Shown here: positions 35,201-43,608 of the stretch, piece after piece
Layout of the letters: every line of letters begins with the position of its first letter
Numbering within the stretch: the first letter of the stretch is position 1
Source of the DNA: CADEED01 sp963711635
Lineage (GTDB): Bacteria; Pseudomonadota; Gammaproteobacteria; Steroidobacterales; Steroidobacteraceae
DNA: 64,000 bases
Assembly (NCBI GenBank): GCA_963711635.1
Contig: CAVQEZ010000005.1
Location: forward strand, 62,001 to 126,000
Direction of reading: 5' to 3'
The notes under the pieces: generated by a model
What the model was told of the DNA's origin: nothing
The model's database searches: none
What the model saw: the letters and a program-made list of their open reading frames with translations, nothing else
Position numbers and translations under genes: made by a program

Positions 35201-35980
35201 TCAGTCGCGCCGGCGCGTCACGATGGCGTCGATGTGTTCCCGGTAGGTGCGCAGGATGCGGCGGATTTCCGACGGGGCCGGGCGTTCCGCGAGCCGCGCG
35301 ATCATCTCCGCGAGCTCGTGCCATTGACGGCCCCAACCTAACAAGCGCACGGCGTCGGCGATGACCACGTGCTCGGACTGGGTGATGGTGGCCGGCACCT
35401 TTTTGGGCTTGATGGTGGCCGGTCGCTGCGCGTCGCGGCGTACCTCGCGCCGTGCCGCCGTGGCGGGCGCGGCCGGCTTGGCAGCGGGGGCGGTGGGCCT
35501 GGCGGCGGGGCGCTGGGCTGCCGTCGCGCGCGACGCGGCCGGCAGCGCCGGCATCTGCCGGGTGGTCTCGGCGGTGCGGCGCGCGCGGGCCGTCTCCGAG
35601 GTGTCCTTCGCGGGCTCGGGCTTGGCGGCGAGCACCTCGCGCCGTTCGGTCTCGTGCGTGGCGAGCGGAATGAATCGATCCACCGAGGTGAGGCCGACCA
35701 GCGTGGCGAGGAAGCCCATGGTCTCCACACCTTCTATGAAAGCCCGGTCGCCCTCGGCCAGGCGCTGCGACACGCTGCGCTTCAGCGCGAGAATGCGCTT
35801 GCGCGCCAGCTGGATGATCCAGCGCTGCGGCCTTTCGTGCCGCGGCCAGGGCTGGACGTGCCAGTAGCGCGCGTCATCGAGTGCCGCGTAACGGGCGTGC
35901 AGGTCGAGGCTGGTCTGCCAGCGCTCCAGCAATGCTTCGAGCTGACCCGGCAGTTCGCCGGGAAGAGGTTCGTTTGCCAT
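35201..35980 (-). CDS. Protein of unknown function with Ala/Pro-rich linker
   Basis: A 259-residue soluble protein from ATG 35980. I do not recognise a family. The N-terminal 110 residues look folded (LEALLERWQTSLDLHARYAA, QPWPRHERPQRWIIQLARKR). Residues about 125-195 are Ala/Pro/Arg/Thr-rich linker. The last 60 residues (ITQSEHVVIADAVRLLGWG, then QWHELAEMIARLAERPAPSE) form a second folded unit with predicted helices. No signal peptide or membrane helix. An upstream in-frame start at 36061 exists but adds Cys/Arg-rich unlikely sequence. It stands alone between the ABC cluster and the glycosyltransferase. Confidence 0.75.
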   Translation of the reverse strand: MANEPLPGELPGQLEALLERWQTSLDLHARYAALDDARYWHVQPWPRHERPQRWIIQLARKRILALKRSVSQRLAEGDRAFIEGVETMGFLATLVGLTSVDRFIPLATHETERREVLAAKPEPAKDTSETARARRTAETTRQMPALPAASRATAAQRPAARPTAPAAKPAAPATAARREVRRDAQRPATIKPKKVPATITQSEHVVIADAVRLLGWGRQWHELAEMIARLAERPAPSEIRRILRTYREHIDAIVTRRRD

Positions 35981-36106
35981 GCACCGCAGAGTAGCGCCGC
36001 ACAGCCGCGGAGCACGCGATGTGGTGCACATCTGGCGAGGTCGACCAATACCATTGTGCAAGACAGCAAGATTGATAGCCCGCCCGAAGACGAGGCCGGT
36101 CGGACT

Positions 36107-37378
36107 TCAGGCGTCGAACGCGCTGCGCGGCGGATGGGCCGGGACTTGGGCCACGGCGGTGGCACCCGCCACGGTTTCGATCACCGTGCGGTATTGCAGC
36201 GCTAGGTTGACCCAGCGGAAACGCTCCACGCGCGCGCGCAACGGAGTCACCTCGCCAACCATGAATTGCTCGAGGGCGCGCTCGATGCCGGCCGCGTCCT
36301 CGCGCTCCACGCACACCCCCGCACCGCTGTCGGCCAGCAGTTCGAACAGCGCCGCGCCCTTCGGCGCGATGCCGAGGATGGGCCGGCCCGCGGCCATGTA
36401 GTCGTAGACCTTGTACGGCGTGGAATACAGCATGTGGTCGCCCACCACCGCGAGCAGCAGGTGGGCGCGTTGCAGTTCGCCGAACAGTGCCGTGAATGGA
36501 ATGCGCGGCCGCACTTCGACGAAGCGTTCGAGATTGCCGGCGCGAATGCGTTCCAGCTCGGCATGCGGCAACTCACCGTAGGTGATCACGCGCACGGGTC
36601 GCTGCGGATGCCGCGCGGCAAGTCGCGCAGCGGCTTCGAGCACCGGCACCAGCGAGCGCCCGGTGAAGATCTCGCCGGCGTGAACGATGTCGATGGGTCC
36701 GGTGGTCGGCGGCGCGGGCACTTCGCCGGCGGCCGCTTCGAAGCCATTGGGGATCACGAAATTGCGCGCGTGGTCGGCGCGCGGGAAGAACTTCTCGAAC
36801 GACGTGCGCATCGCCGGCGTGTTGAGCACGCGCGCCGCGCTGCGTCTCACATACCGGCGCTCGATGCGCCGCGCGAACCATTGCGACACGGCGCTGCGCC
36901 GCCAGCGCGGCCAGGCATGCGCGCTCCAGGGATCGCGGTAGTCGACGATCAGCGGCCAGCCGAGTTGCCGCGCGATGTCGCCGCCGGCCACCACCGCGGC
37001 ATGCGCCGGTGAGGTCGCGATGACCACGCCCGGCGGCAGATTGCGGGCTATCTCGAGTGCCTTGCGCGTGGCGGCACGCGCCCACAGCGCTTCCCAGCCG
37101 ATGGGCGCGAGCACGCGGCGCAGGATGGCATTGGCGCAGCGTTGCAGCAGGCCCTTGCCGGCGAGCGGCAGCTTCACGGCCTCGGCGCAGCGATGCACGT
37201 GGCCGGCGAGCGGCAGCGAATCGTCGGTCTTCCAGTCGGTCCATTCGCGCGCCTCGTGAGTGATCACGTGCACGTCGTAGCCCTGGCGCGCGAATTCACG
37301 CGCCAGGAAGCTGAAGCGCTTGGCACCCACGGCCGGGCTGGGCGCGAACCAGTAAGAAATGATGAGTACCGGCCGCAT
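36107..37378 (-). CDS. GT4-like glycosyltransferase
   Basis: A 423-residue GT-B glycosyltransferase. MRPVLIISYWFAPSPAVGAK is a typical N-terminal strand and loop. WPLIVDYRDPWSAHAWPRWR is the acceptor-side motif. RILGIAPKGAALFELL-like sequence in the second domain (PILGIAPKGAALFELLADSG) is the nucleotide-sugar site. It probably acts in surface polysaccharide assembly at the inner face of the membrane. It starts directly after the flippase stop (no gap), so the two are a single transcript. Sugar and acceptor are unknown. Confidence 0.88.
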   Translation of the reverse strand: MRPVLIISYWFAPSPAVGAKRFSFLAREFARQGYDVHVITHEAREWTDWKTDDSLPLAGHVHRCAEAVKLPLAGKGLLQRCANAILRRVLAPIGWEALWARAATRKALEIARNLPPGVVIATSPAHAAVVAGGDIARQLGWPLIVDYRDPWSAHAWPRWRRSAVSQWFARRIERRYVRRSAARVLNTPAMRTSFEKFFPRADHARNFVIPNGFEAAAGEVPAPPTTGPIDIVHAGEIFTGRSLVPVLEAAARLAARHPQRPVRVITYGELPHAELERIRAGNLERFVEVRPRIPFTALFGELQRAHLLLAVVGDHMLYSTPYKVYDYMAAGRPILGIAPKGAALFELLADSGAGVCVEREDAAGIERALEQFMVGEVTPLRARVERFRWVNLALQYRTVIETVAGATAVAQVPAHPPRSAFDA

Positions 37379-38815
37379 TCAGGTGGCCTGGCCGCGACGC
37401 GTGAAGGCGCGCACCACGTAGCCGTACTCCTCGCGCAGGATGAAGCGCGCCGCGACGATGTACACGACGCCAAAAATCGCCAGGCCGGCCAGCACGCTCA
37501 GGTGGCCGTCCGGTAGCCACGTCAGGGCGCCGTGCATCATGGCCACCGCGAACAGCGAGGCCGCGATCGACAGCGCGAACTTGCGCCATTGGAAGATTTC
37601 CGACACCGGGATGCGGTAACGGACCATCACGCGGCGCCCCAGGTACCAGGCGGTCCACAACTGTCCGACCACCAGCCCGAGCGTCGGTCCCCACAGTCCA
37701 TAGGTCGGCATGAGTGCCACGAGCAAGATGACATTGATGCCCAGTGCGACGGCGTTGGAAGTCGCAAACGAAGCGTTGTCCTCGACGGAGCGCAGCAGCG
37801 TTGAGAACTGGAACACCTGGCGCACCATCAGGATCATGAACACCTGGAAGTAGGGTGTCGCCGAAACATATTCGGCAGTGAAAGCCACGCGGATCAGCGG
37901 CTCGGCGAAGTACTCCAGCAGCGCGAACGCGGGCAGGATCACCGCCGCCACCATCATTTGCGCGCGCTTCCAGAGTTTGAGGCCCTCGGCTGGATCGCGT
38001 TGCGCGCGCTTGACCAGGTCGGGAAAGATCACATCCGATAGCGAGGTCTGCACGATATTTACCAACGGCACCTGGTAGTGCGCCGTGGTGTAGATAGCCA
38101 GCGGAACCGGTCCCATCGTCGTGCCCACCACCACGCGGCCGAACTCGTTGAGCTTGTTCAATATGGAGCCGAGACCCAGCGGCGTCACCAGGCGCACCTG
38201 TTCGTTCAGAGCCGCGCGATCCCAGCGAAACACCAGCAGCTTGCGACCGCGCAGCCACAAGTACACGCCCATGTTCTTGAGCGTCTCGGCGCACACGATG
38301 GTGATGAAGATCATCTCGACTTCGCGGAAGTACAGCGCCGCGCCCAGCAGGGTCGCCAGCCGCCACACCGTCACCACCAGCGTGTACTGCATGACTTCCA
38401 TGGAGCGGCGTTGCGCCAGCCAGTAGGCGATCACCACTTCGAGATTGAGGAACATGAACACGTAGACCGCCAGCAGTCCCCAGCTGTCGGCGATCTCGGC
38501 CGGCACCAGCCAGGGATGGAAGATGACGATCGCCAGCGCGCTGATGACCGACACCAGGAACATGAGCGCCGTGGTCTTGGTGACATCGGTGGACGCGCGA
38601 TCCGGCGAACGGGCCAACAGATAGGTGAGATTGGCCGACAGCGCGAAGCCGCCCATCGACGCCACCAGCATGGCCACGGACATGAACTGCCGATAACGGC
38701 CGTACTCGACGATGTCGAGCAGGCGCACCAGGAGCAGCGGGCTCAGCAGCATCAGCGCCTGATTGAGAAGGCGCGCGCTGGCGAGCACGGCGCCTCTCGA
38801 AATGAATGAACTCAT
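37379..38815 (-). CDS. Wzx-like oligosaccharide flippase
   Basis: A 478-residue integral membrane protein with about 12-14 helices, of the polysaccharide biosynthesis (MOP) superfamily. MSSFISRGAVLASARLLNQA and LLVRLLDIVEYGRYRQFMSV form helices 1 and 2 with the conserved Gly-x-Tyr segment. GRVVVGTTMGPVPLAIYTTA lies in the second half. It would flip lipid-linked glycans to the periplasm. The stop codon abuts the ATG of the glycosyltransferase, supporting joint function. Confidence 0.9.
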   Translation of the reverse strand: MSSFISRGAVLASARLLNQALMLLSPLLLVRLLDIVEYGRYRQFMSVAMLVASMGGFALSANLTYLLARSPDRASTDVTKTTALMFLVSVISALAIVIFHPWLVPAEIADSWGLLAVYVFMFLNLEVVIAYWLAQRRSMEVMQYTLVVTVWRLATLLGAALYFREVEMIFITIVCAETLKNMGVYLWLRGRKLLVFRWDRAALNEQVRLVTPLGLGSILNKLNEFGRVVVGTTMGPVPLAIYTTAHYQVPLVNIVQTSLSDVIFPDLVKRAQRDPAEGLKLWKRAQMMVAAVILPAFALLEYFAEPLIRVAFTAEYVSATPYFQVFMILMVRQVFQFSTLLRSVEDNASFATSNAVALGINVILLVALMPTYGLWGPTLGLVVGQLWTAWYLGRRVMVRYRIPVSEIFQWRKFALSIAASLFAVAMMHGALTWLPDGHLSVLAGLAIFGVVYIVAARFILREEYGYVVRAFTRRGQAT

Positions 38816-38912
38816 TGGGTGCGCGGATTCTCCTACCGCGCGGCGCAGCTAAATGTCGGCAACGGACGGGCGACGGGGGTAGGGCCGCGCCTACAAGTCG
38901 TCGGGCGTTCTC

Positions 38913-39470
38913 TCAGCGAAAGGCGAGCACGTAGGCACCTAAGGCCACGAACGACAACGCGGTGACGATGCGCACCACTTTCAGAGGCACGCGCCGGATC
39001 AGCGCGTCACCGGCGAACACCACGGGCACATTGGCCGCCATCATGCCCAGCGTGGTGCCGATGACCACCATCACGATGGAATGGAATTGCGCCGCCAGGG
39101 CCACGGTAGCGATCTGCGTCTTGTCGCCCATTTCCACCAGGAAAAAAGCGATCGCCGTGGTGAAGAACACGCCATGACGCGGCGTGGTGGCTTTTTCATC
39201 CGGCGCGGAATCCGGAATCAGCGCCCACACCGCCATGGCGATGAACGACAGTCCGAGGATCCAGCGCAGCGCGTTCGCGCCGATGATGCCGACCAGCCAG
39301 GCCCCCAGTGCGCTCGCGAAGGCATGATTCGCCAGGGTCGCCACCAGGATGCCGAGCACGATGGGCCAGGGCCGCCGGAATTTCGTGGCCAGCAGCAGTG
39401 CCAGCAGTTGTGTCTTGTCGCCGATCTCGGCGAGCGCCACCACGCCCGTCGAAACGAGTAGTGCTTCCAA
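38913..39470 (-). CDS. GDT1/TMEM165 (UPF0016) family cation transporter
   Basis: A 185-residue six-helix protein. The two signature copies are VVALAEIGDKTQLLALLLA near residue 10 and FFLVEMGDKTQIATVALAA near residue 113. Family members move Mn2+ or Ca2+ across membranes. The only start consistent with the N terminus is TTG at 39470 (MEALLVSTGVVALAEIGDKT). It follows the small secreted protein gene by 6 bases, suggesting co-transcription with it and possibly with the tRNA upstream. No Mn riboswitch fits into the gap. Confidence 0.92.
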   Translation of the reverse strand: MEALLVSTGVVALAEIGDKTQLLALLLATKFRRPWPIVLGILVATLANHAFASALGAWLVGIIGANALRWILGLSFIAMAVWALIPDSAPDEKATTPRHGVFFTTAIAFFLVEMGDKTQIATVALAAQFHSIVMVVIGTTLGMMAANVPVVFAGDALIRRVPLKVVRIVTALSFVALGAYVLAFR

Positions 39471-39476
39471 GTTCGC

Positions 39477-39740
39477 TCAGTAGACGAAGTGCTGCAGCTT
39501 GCTGTAGTTAGACGAGCCGGCGTCGTGGCAGATATGCTCGCGCGACTTCCTGGCAGGCGCGGTCATGTCGGGGTCGGCCGGCTTCGGTTCGTGGCAGTGA
39601 TAGGTGTCCTGCCAGCCGCCGGCGCGCGAGCGCTCGTAGTGGCAACCATTCCCATCTACACCGCCCGGATCTGCGAAAACGGCGCCCGGGCAAACCAGAT
39701 GCCCGGCGATGGGCGCGACGGAGAAACGGAGCGGGCGCAC
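39477..39740 (-). CDS. Small secreted Cys/His-rich protein
   Basis: An 87-residue protein from a GTG at 39740 with AAAGG 6 bases upstream. Residues 1-23 (ending PGAVFA) look like a signal peptide. The mature part has GCHYERSRAGGWQDTYHCHE and SREHICHDAGSSNYSKLQHF, so a metal-binding role is possible. I do not recognise the family. It lies 20 bases downstream of tRNA-Glu and 6 bases upstream of a predicted Mn2+/Ca2+ transporter on the same strand. Reality of the gene is supported by its signal peptide and by the tight packing. Confidence 0.6.
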   Translation of the reverse strand: MRPLRFSVAPIAGHLVCPGAVFADPGGVDGNGCHYERSRAGGWQDTYHCHEPKPADPDMTAPARKSREHICHDAGSSNYSKLQHFVY

Positions 39741-39760
39741 CTATAAACCTTTGATTTGAT

Positions 39761-39836
39761 TGGCGCTCCCTACCGGATTCGAACCGGTGTTACGGCCTTG
39801 AGAGGGCCATGTCCTGGGCCTCTAGACGAAGGGAGC
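39761..39836 (-). tRNA. tRNA-Glu (anticodon CUC)
   Basis: 76 nt on the minus strand, with CCA encoded at 39763-39761. Acceptor arms are GCTCCCT and AGGGAGC. The D-arm and loop region TCGTCTAGAGGCCCAGGACA is nearly identical to E. coli tRNA-Glu. The anticodon loop CTCTCAA gives CUC, and the T arm is ACCGG-TTCGAAT-CCGGT. It reads GAG codons. Confidence 0.95.
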
Positions 39837-39875
39837 GTCGAGAAAGGCAGGTCCAGAAATCGAGCGCGGTAGTAT

Positions 39876-41477
39876 ATGCGCCGCTTTACGTCTGCCAAGC
39901 GGAACTTTGAACTCTTGAACGAAGCCGATCAGGCCCTCCGGCCCACCGCACGCATCATTCCCCGTGCCGAACATTCCATATCGCGACAAGCGATCTCTCC
40001 CAATGCACTGCGCGTCCTGTACCGGCTGCGCGAGGCAGGTTACGAGGCCTTCCTGGTTGGTGGTTGCGTACGCGACCTGCTGATCGGGATCGAGCCCAAG
40101 GACTTCGACATCGCCACCAGCGCGCTGCCGGAAGAGGTCAAACGGACCTTCCGCAACTGCCGGCTCATCGGCCGGCGCTTTCGCCTGGCGCATGTGTTCT
40201 TCGGACGCGAGATCGTCGAGGTTGCGACCTTCCGCGCCATGAGCGCGCCGGACGAACGGCCCACGGAAACCGTGGCCGACCTCGACGACGACCTCGAGCC
40301 GGATGACATCGAGGACGATCTCGATGACGACCTCGACGAGGAAGCGGATGAGAGCACCGTGCTCGCCGAGGCGGGTTCGCATCGCACCGGTATTCACGGC
40401 ATGACGCCGCTGGTGGAGCACGATCGTTCGCGGCACGCCGGCGCCGGCAACGGCGATGAAGACGACGAAGACCGCGTCACCGACCAGCACGGCCGCATCC
40501 TGCGCGACAACGTGTACGGCAACATCGACGACGATGTATGGCGCCGCGATTTCACGGCGAACTCGCTGTACTACAACATCGCCGACTTCTCGATCTGGGA
40601 TTACACCGGCGGCGTCGACGACATCGCCGCGCGGCGGCTGAAGCTCATCGGCGACCCGGTGACGCGTTATCGCGAAGACCCGGTGCGCATGCTGCGCGCG
40701 GCGCGCTTCGAGGCCAAGCTGGGATTTTCCCTCGACGGCGAAACCGGCACGGCCATCGCCAGGCTGCGTGAGTTGTTAGGCAGCGTGCCGCCGGCGCGAC
40801 TGTTCGACGAGACCCTGAAGCTGTTCCTCACGGGGCACGGCGCACGCAGCATGCAGGTGCTGCGCGAGCGCGGCCTGCTGGCGGAGCTGCTGCCCTCGGT
40901 GGCCGGCTACCTGAATCGCCATCCCGATGGCGCCGTGGCACGTCTCGTGCAGCAGGGCCTGCTGAACACCGATCAACGCGTGGCGCAGGGTAAACCGGTG
41001 ACACCGACTTTCCTGTTCGCGCTGCTGCTGTACGGGCCGATCGCCGAGATCATCGAGAAGCAGCCGCAGGAGAAGTGGCACGACATCGGCACTATTGTCG
41101 ATGCCGTGGACCGCGCGGCGCGCGCCGCGCAGGGTCGCATCTCGATCCCGAAGCGTTTTTCGCTGGGCGTGCGCGAGATGTTCGCGGCCCAGCCGCGGCT
41201 CGAGCAGCCGCGCGGCCGCCGTGCCCTGCGCATGCTGGAACAGCCGCGCTTCCGCGCCGGATTCGACCTGCTGCTGTTGCGCGCCGACATGGGCCTGGCT
41301 GATCCCGCGATCGCGACCTGGTGGACGCGCGTGCAGGAAGTGTCGCAGACGGATCGCGATCGCATGGCCGATGCGCTCGGCGGGCAACCGCGCCCGGCGG
41401 GTGAGGGTGGTGGTGGTGGACGCGGGCGTCCGCGCCGCCGCCGGCGTGGCCGCGGACGCGCACCCGCGGCTTCATGA
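39876..41477 (+). CDS. pcnB: Poly(A) polymerase I with an acidic insertion
   Basis: A 533-residue class II nucleotidyltransferase that adds poly(A) tails to RNA and targets it for decay. FLVGGCVRDLLIGIEPKDFD is the catalytic GG and DxD segment. VYGNIDDDVWRRDFTANSLY and EDPVRMLRAARFEAKLGFSL follow. Between VATFRA (121) and RVTDQHGRILRDN (200) there are about 78 residues, rich in Asp/Glu (DLDDDLEPDDIEDDLDDDLD), where E. coli PcnB has about 20. The last 25 residues are Gly/Arg-rich. The ATG at 39876 directly follows TAGTAT, so a start further in is possible. ATGA overlap with folK. Confidence 0.93.
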   Translation: MRRFTSAKRNFELLNEADQALRPTARIIPRAEHSISRQAISPNALRVLYRLREAGYEAFLVGGCVRDLLIGIEPKDFDIATSALPEEVKRTFRNCRLIGRRFRLAHVFFGREIVEVATFRAMSAPDERPTETVADLDDDLEPDDIEDDLDDDLDEEADESTVLAEAGSHRTGIHGMTPLVEHDRSRHAGAGNGDEDDEDRVTDQHGRILRDNVYGNIDDDVWRRDFTANSLYYNIADFSIWDYTGGVDDIAARRLKLIGDPVTRYREDPVRMLRAARFEAKLGFSLDGETGTAIARLRELLGSVPPARLFDETLKLFLTGHGARSMQVLRERGLLAELLPSVAGYLNRHPDGAVARLVQQGLLNTDQRVAQGKPVTPTFLFALLLYGPIAEIIEKQPQEKWHDIGTIVDAVDRAARAAQGRISIPKRFSLGVREMFAAQPRLEQPRGRRALRMLEQPRFRAGFDLLLLRADMGLADPAIATWWTRVQEVSQTDRDRMADALGGQPRPAGEGGGGGRGRPRRRRRGRGRAPAAS

Positions 41478-42001
41478 ACCCCGCCCCGGCCGGGCTCGCG
41501 CAATCCCAGGAATTGCCGCGCTGGCTGCCGGCCTATGTGGCCATCGGCAGCAATCTCGACGATCCGCGCCGCCAGGTGGGGCGCGCCTTCGAGGCGCTGG
41601 CACAGTTGCCGCAGTCACGCCTGGTACTGCGCTCACCGCTGTATGGCACCGTGCCTTTCGGTGAAGTGGTGCAGCCCGCCTTCGTGAATGCCGCGGCCGG
41701 AATCCTGACGCGCCTTTCTCCCGAAGACCTGCTGGCCGAGCTGCGTCGCGTCGAGCGCGCGCTGGGCCGCGAGCCGCCGCGTGAACGCTGGGGCCCACGG
41801 CTCATCGATCTCGACCTGCTGGTCGTCGGCCGCGAGACGCGCGCCACGGATGCGCTGACGCTGCCGCATGCCGGCATCGCCGAACGCGATTTCGTGCTCT
41901 ATCCACTCGCCGATATCGCGCCCGATCTCGACGTGCCCGGCCTCGGCAGCGTGGCCGCGCTGCGCGCGCGCGTGGCCAATCGCGGAATCGAAAGACTGTG
42001 A
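41474..42001 (+). CDS. folK: 2-amino-4-hydroxy-6-hydroxymethyldihydropteridine pyrophosphokinase
   Basis: A 175-residue HPPK, which transfers pyrophosphate to the pterin in folate synthesis. AYVAIGSNLDDPRRQVGRAF opens the fold. QPAFVNAAAGILTRLSPEDL and RERWGPRLIDLDLLVVG carry the substrate and Mg-binding residues. About 15 extra residues precede the family start. It overlaps pcnB by 4 bases and the deoxynucleoside kinase by 4 bases, so all are translationally coupled. Confidence 0.96.
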   Translation: MNPAPAGLAQSQELPRWLPAYVAIGSNLDDPRRQVGRAFEALAQLPQSRLVLRSPLYGTVPFGEVVQPAFVNAAAGILTRLSPEDLLAELRRVERALGREPPRERWGPRLIDLDLLVVGRETRATDALTLPHAGIAERDFVLYPLADIAPDLDVPGLGSVAALRARVANRGIERL

Positions 42002-42735
42002 GCGGGGACGATGAGGTCCCGGCGCCGGCGGCCAGCGCGGAGCTGCCGAGGGCGGTCGTTCCGGCCGGCGCCGCCAGCCCGGATAACCTGCCGGCGCAGC
42101 GCTACATCGTGGTCGAAGGCCCCATCGGCGTGGGCAAGACCAGCCTGGCGAAACGGCTCGCCGGCACGCTCGACGCGCAGCTGGTGCTGGAGCAGGACGC
42201 GCAAAACCCGTTCCTCGAGCGGTTCTACAAGAATCCCAAGTCGGCCGCACTGCCGGCGCAGCTGTTCTTCCTGTTCCAGCGCGCGCAGCAGCTCGGCTCG
42301 CTGAAGCAGCAGGATCTGTTCGCGCCGCGCCGTGTCGGCGACTATCTATTCGAGAAGGACCGGCTGTTCGCGGGCCTCACACTCGATGCCGCCGAGATGT
42401 CCCTGTACGACCAGGTGGCCTCGCGCCTCGATGTCGACCCGCCGCGCCCCGATCTCGTGCTGTACCTGCAGGCACCGGTGGAGACCTTGCTGGCACGCAT
42501 CGCCAAACGCGGCATCGCCTACGAGTCGGGTATCGACGCCGCCTATCTCTCGCGCCTCAACGACGCCTATGCGCGCTTCTTCCACGCGTACGACCGCGCG
42601 CCCCTGCTCATCGTCAACGCAGCCAACATCGACCCGGTGCAGAACCAGCCCGACTACGACGAGCTGGTGGCCGCGATCCGCCGCATGAAGAAGGGCCGCA
42701 TGTATTACAACCCGCTGCGCCACGGTACTATCTGA
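41998..42735 (+). CDS. Deoxynucleoside kinase
   Basis: A 245-residue deoxynucleoside kinase (dGK/dAK-like) from the GTG at 41998. YIVVEGPIGVGKTSLAKRLA is the P-loop. DYLFEKDRLFAGLTLDAAEM has the ERS-equivalent substrate region and RIAKRGIAYESGIDAAYLSR the LID. It salvages deoxynucleosides to monophosphates. The first 35 residues are a low-complexity Ala/Pro extension. The gene lies between folK and panB, as in several gammaproteobacteria, without a clear metabolic link. Confidence 0.88.
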   Translation: MSGDDEVPAPAASAELPRAVVPAGAASPDNLPAQRYIVVEGPIGVGKTSLAKRLAGTLDAQLVLEQDAQNPFLERFYKNPKSAALPAQLFFLFQRAQQLGSLKQQDLFAPRRVGDYLFEKDRLFAGLTLDAAEMSLYDQVASRLDVDPPRPDLVLYLQAPVETLLARIAKRGIAYESGIDAAYLSRLNDAYARFFHAYDRAPLLIVNAANIDPVQNQPDYDELVAAIRRMKKGRMYYNPLRHGTI

Positions 42736-42755
42736 TCCCTCTCGAGGGGCGCACT

Positions 42756-43589
42756 TTGTATACACATCTCGAACAACGCGATTCCACGCGGCCGCCGGTG
42801 TCGCTGGGCACGCTCGACAGGATGAAGCGCGAGCGCGAGAAGATCGCCTGCATCACCTGCTACGACGCCAGCTTCGCGGTGTTGTGCGATGCCGCCGATG
42901 CGGACCTGGTGCTGGTGGGGGATTCGCTGGGCATGGTTCTGCAGGGACACGACACCACGGTGCCGGTCACCATGGAGGACATCGTCTATCACTCGAAAGC
43001 CGTGGCGCGCGGACTGCACCGGCCGTTCCTGGTGGCGGATCTGCCCTTCGCGAGTTATCCCACGCCGGACATCGCACTCGCGAACTCCGTGCGGCTCATG
43101 CAGGACGGCGGCGCCGAGATGGTCAAGCTGGAAAGCGGCATCGGCCAGCTCGAGATCGTCGAGTTCCTCGCGCGACACGACATCGCGGTGTGCGCGCACC
43201 TCGGATTGAAACCGCAGTCGGTGCACAAGACCGGCGGCTTCCGCGTGCAGGGGCGCGACGACGCGGCGGCGCACCGCATGCTCGAGAACGCGCGCGCGCT
43301 GGAATCCGCGGGCGCCGACATCGTGCTGCTCGAGTGCATTCCTTCCGAGCTTGGCAAGCGCATCACCGAGGCGCTGGAAGTGCCGGTGATCGGCATCGGC
43401 GCCGGGCCGGACACCGACGGCCAGATCCTGGTCCTCTACGACGTGCTGGACATCACCTCCGGCCGCAAGCCGCGCTTCGTGAAGAATTTCATGGACGGCG
43501 CCACGTCCAACCTCGACGCGCTGCAGAAATACGTGCGCGCCGTGAAGGACAAGAGCTATCCAGCGCCCGAGCACGAATTCCATGCTTGA
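42756..43589 (+). CDS. panB: 3-methyl-2-oxobutanoate hydroxymethyltransferase
   Basis: A 277-residue PanB, the first committed step of pantothenate synthesis. KIACITCYDASFAVLCDAAD, LVGDSLGMVLQGHDTTVPVT and EMVKLESGIGQLEIVEFLAR carry the metal and ketoisovalerate sites. The C-terminal part reads VIGIGAGPDTDGQILVLYDV. The start is TTG 42756, preceded by GAGGGG, giving MYTHLEQRDS; an internal ATG at 42822 would cut the first helix. It overlaps or abuts panC. Confidence 0.95.
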   Translation: MYTHLEQRDSTRPPVSLGTLDRMKREREKIACITCYDASFAVLCDAADADLVLVGDSLGMVLQGHDTTVPVTMEDIVYHSKAVARGLHRPFLVADLPFASYPTPDIALANSVRLMQDGGAEMVKLESGIGQLEIVEFLARHDIAVCAHLGLKPQSVHKTGGFRVQGRDDAAAHRMLENARALESAGADIVLLECIPSELGKRITEALEVPVIGIGAGPDTDGQILVLYDVLDITSGRKPRFVKNFMDGATSNLDALQKYVRAVKDKSYPAPEHEFHA

Positions 43590-43608
43590 GCAGTCGAGAC
43601 GCACGCAG

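Noticed and set aside
39471..39476. Mn-sensing riboswitch upstream of the GDT1-like gene
   Set aside because: Only 6 bases separate it from the upstream coding sequence, so there is no room for one.
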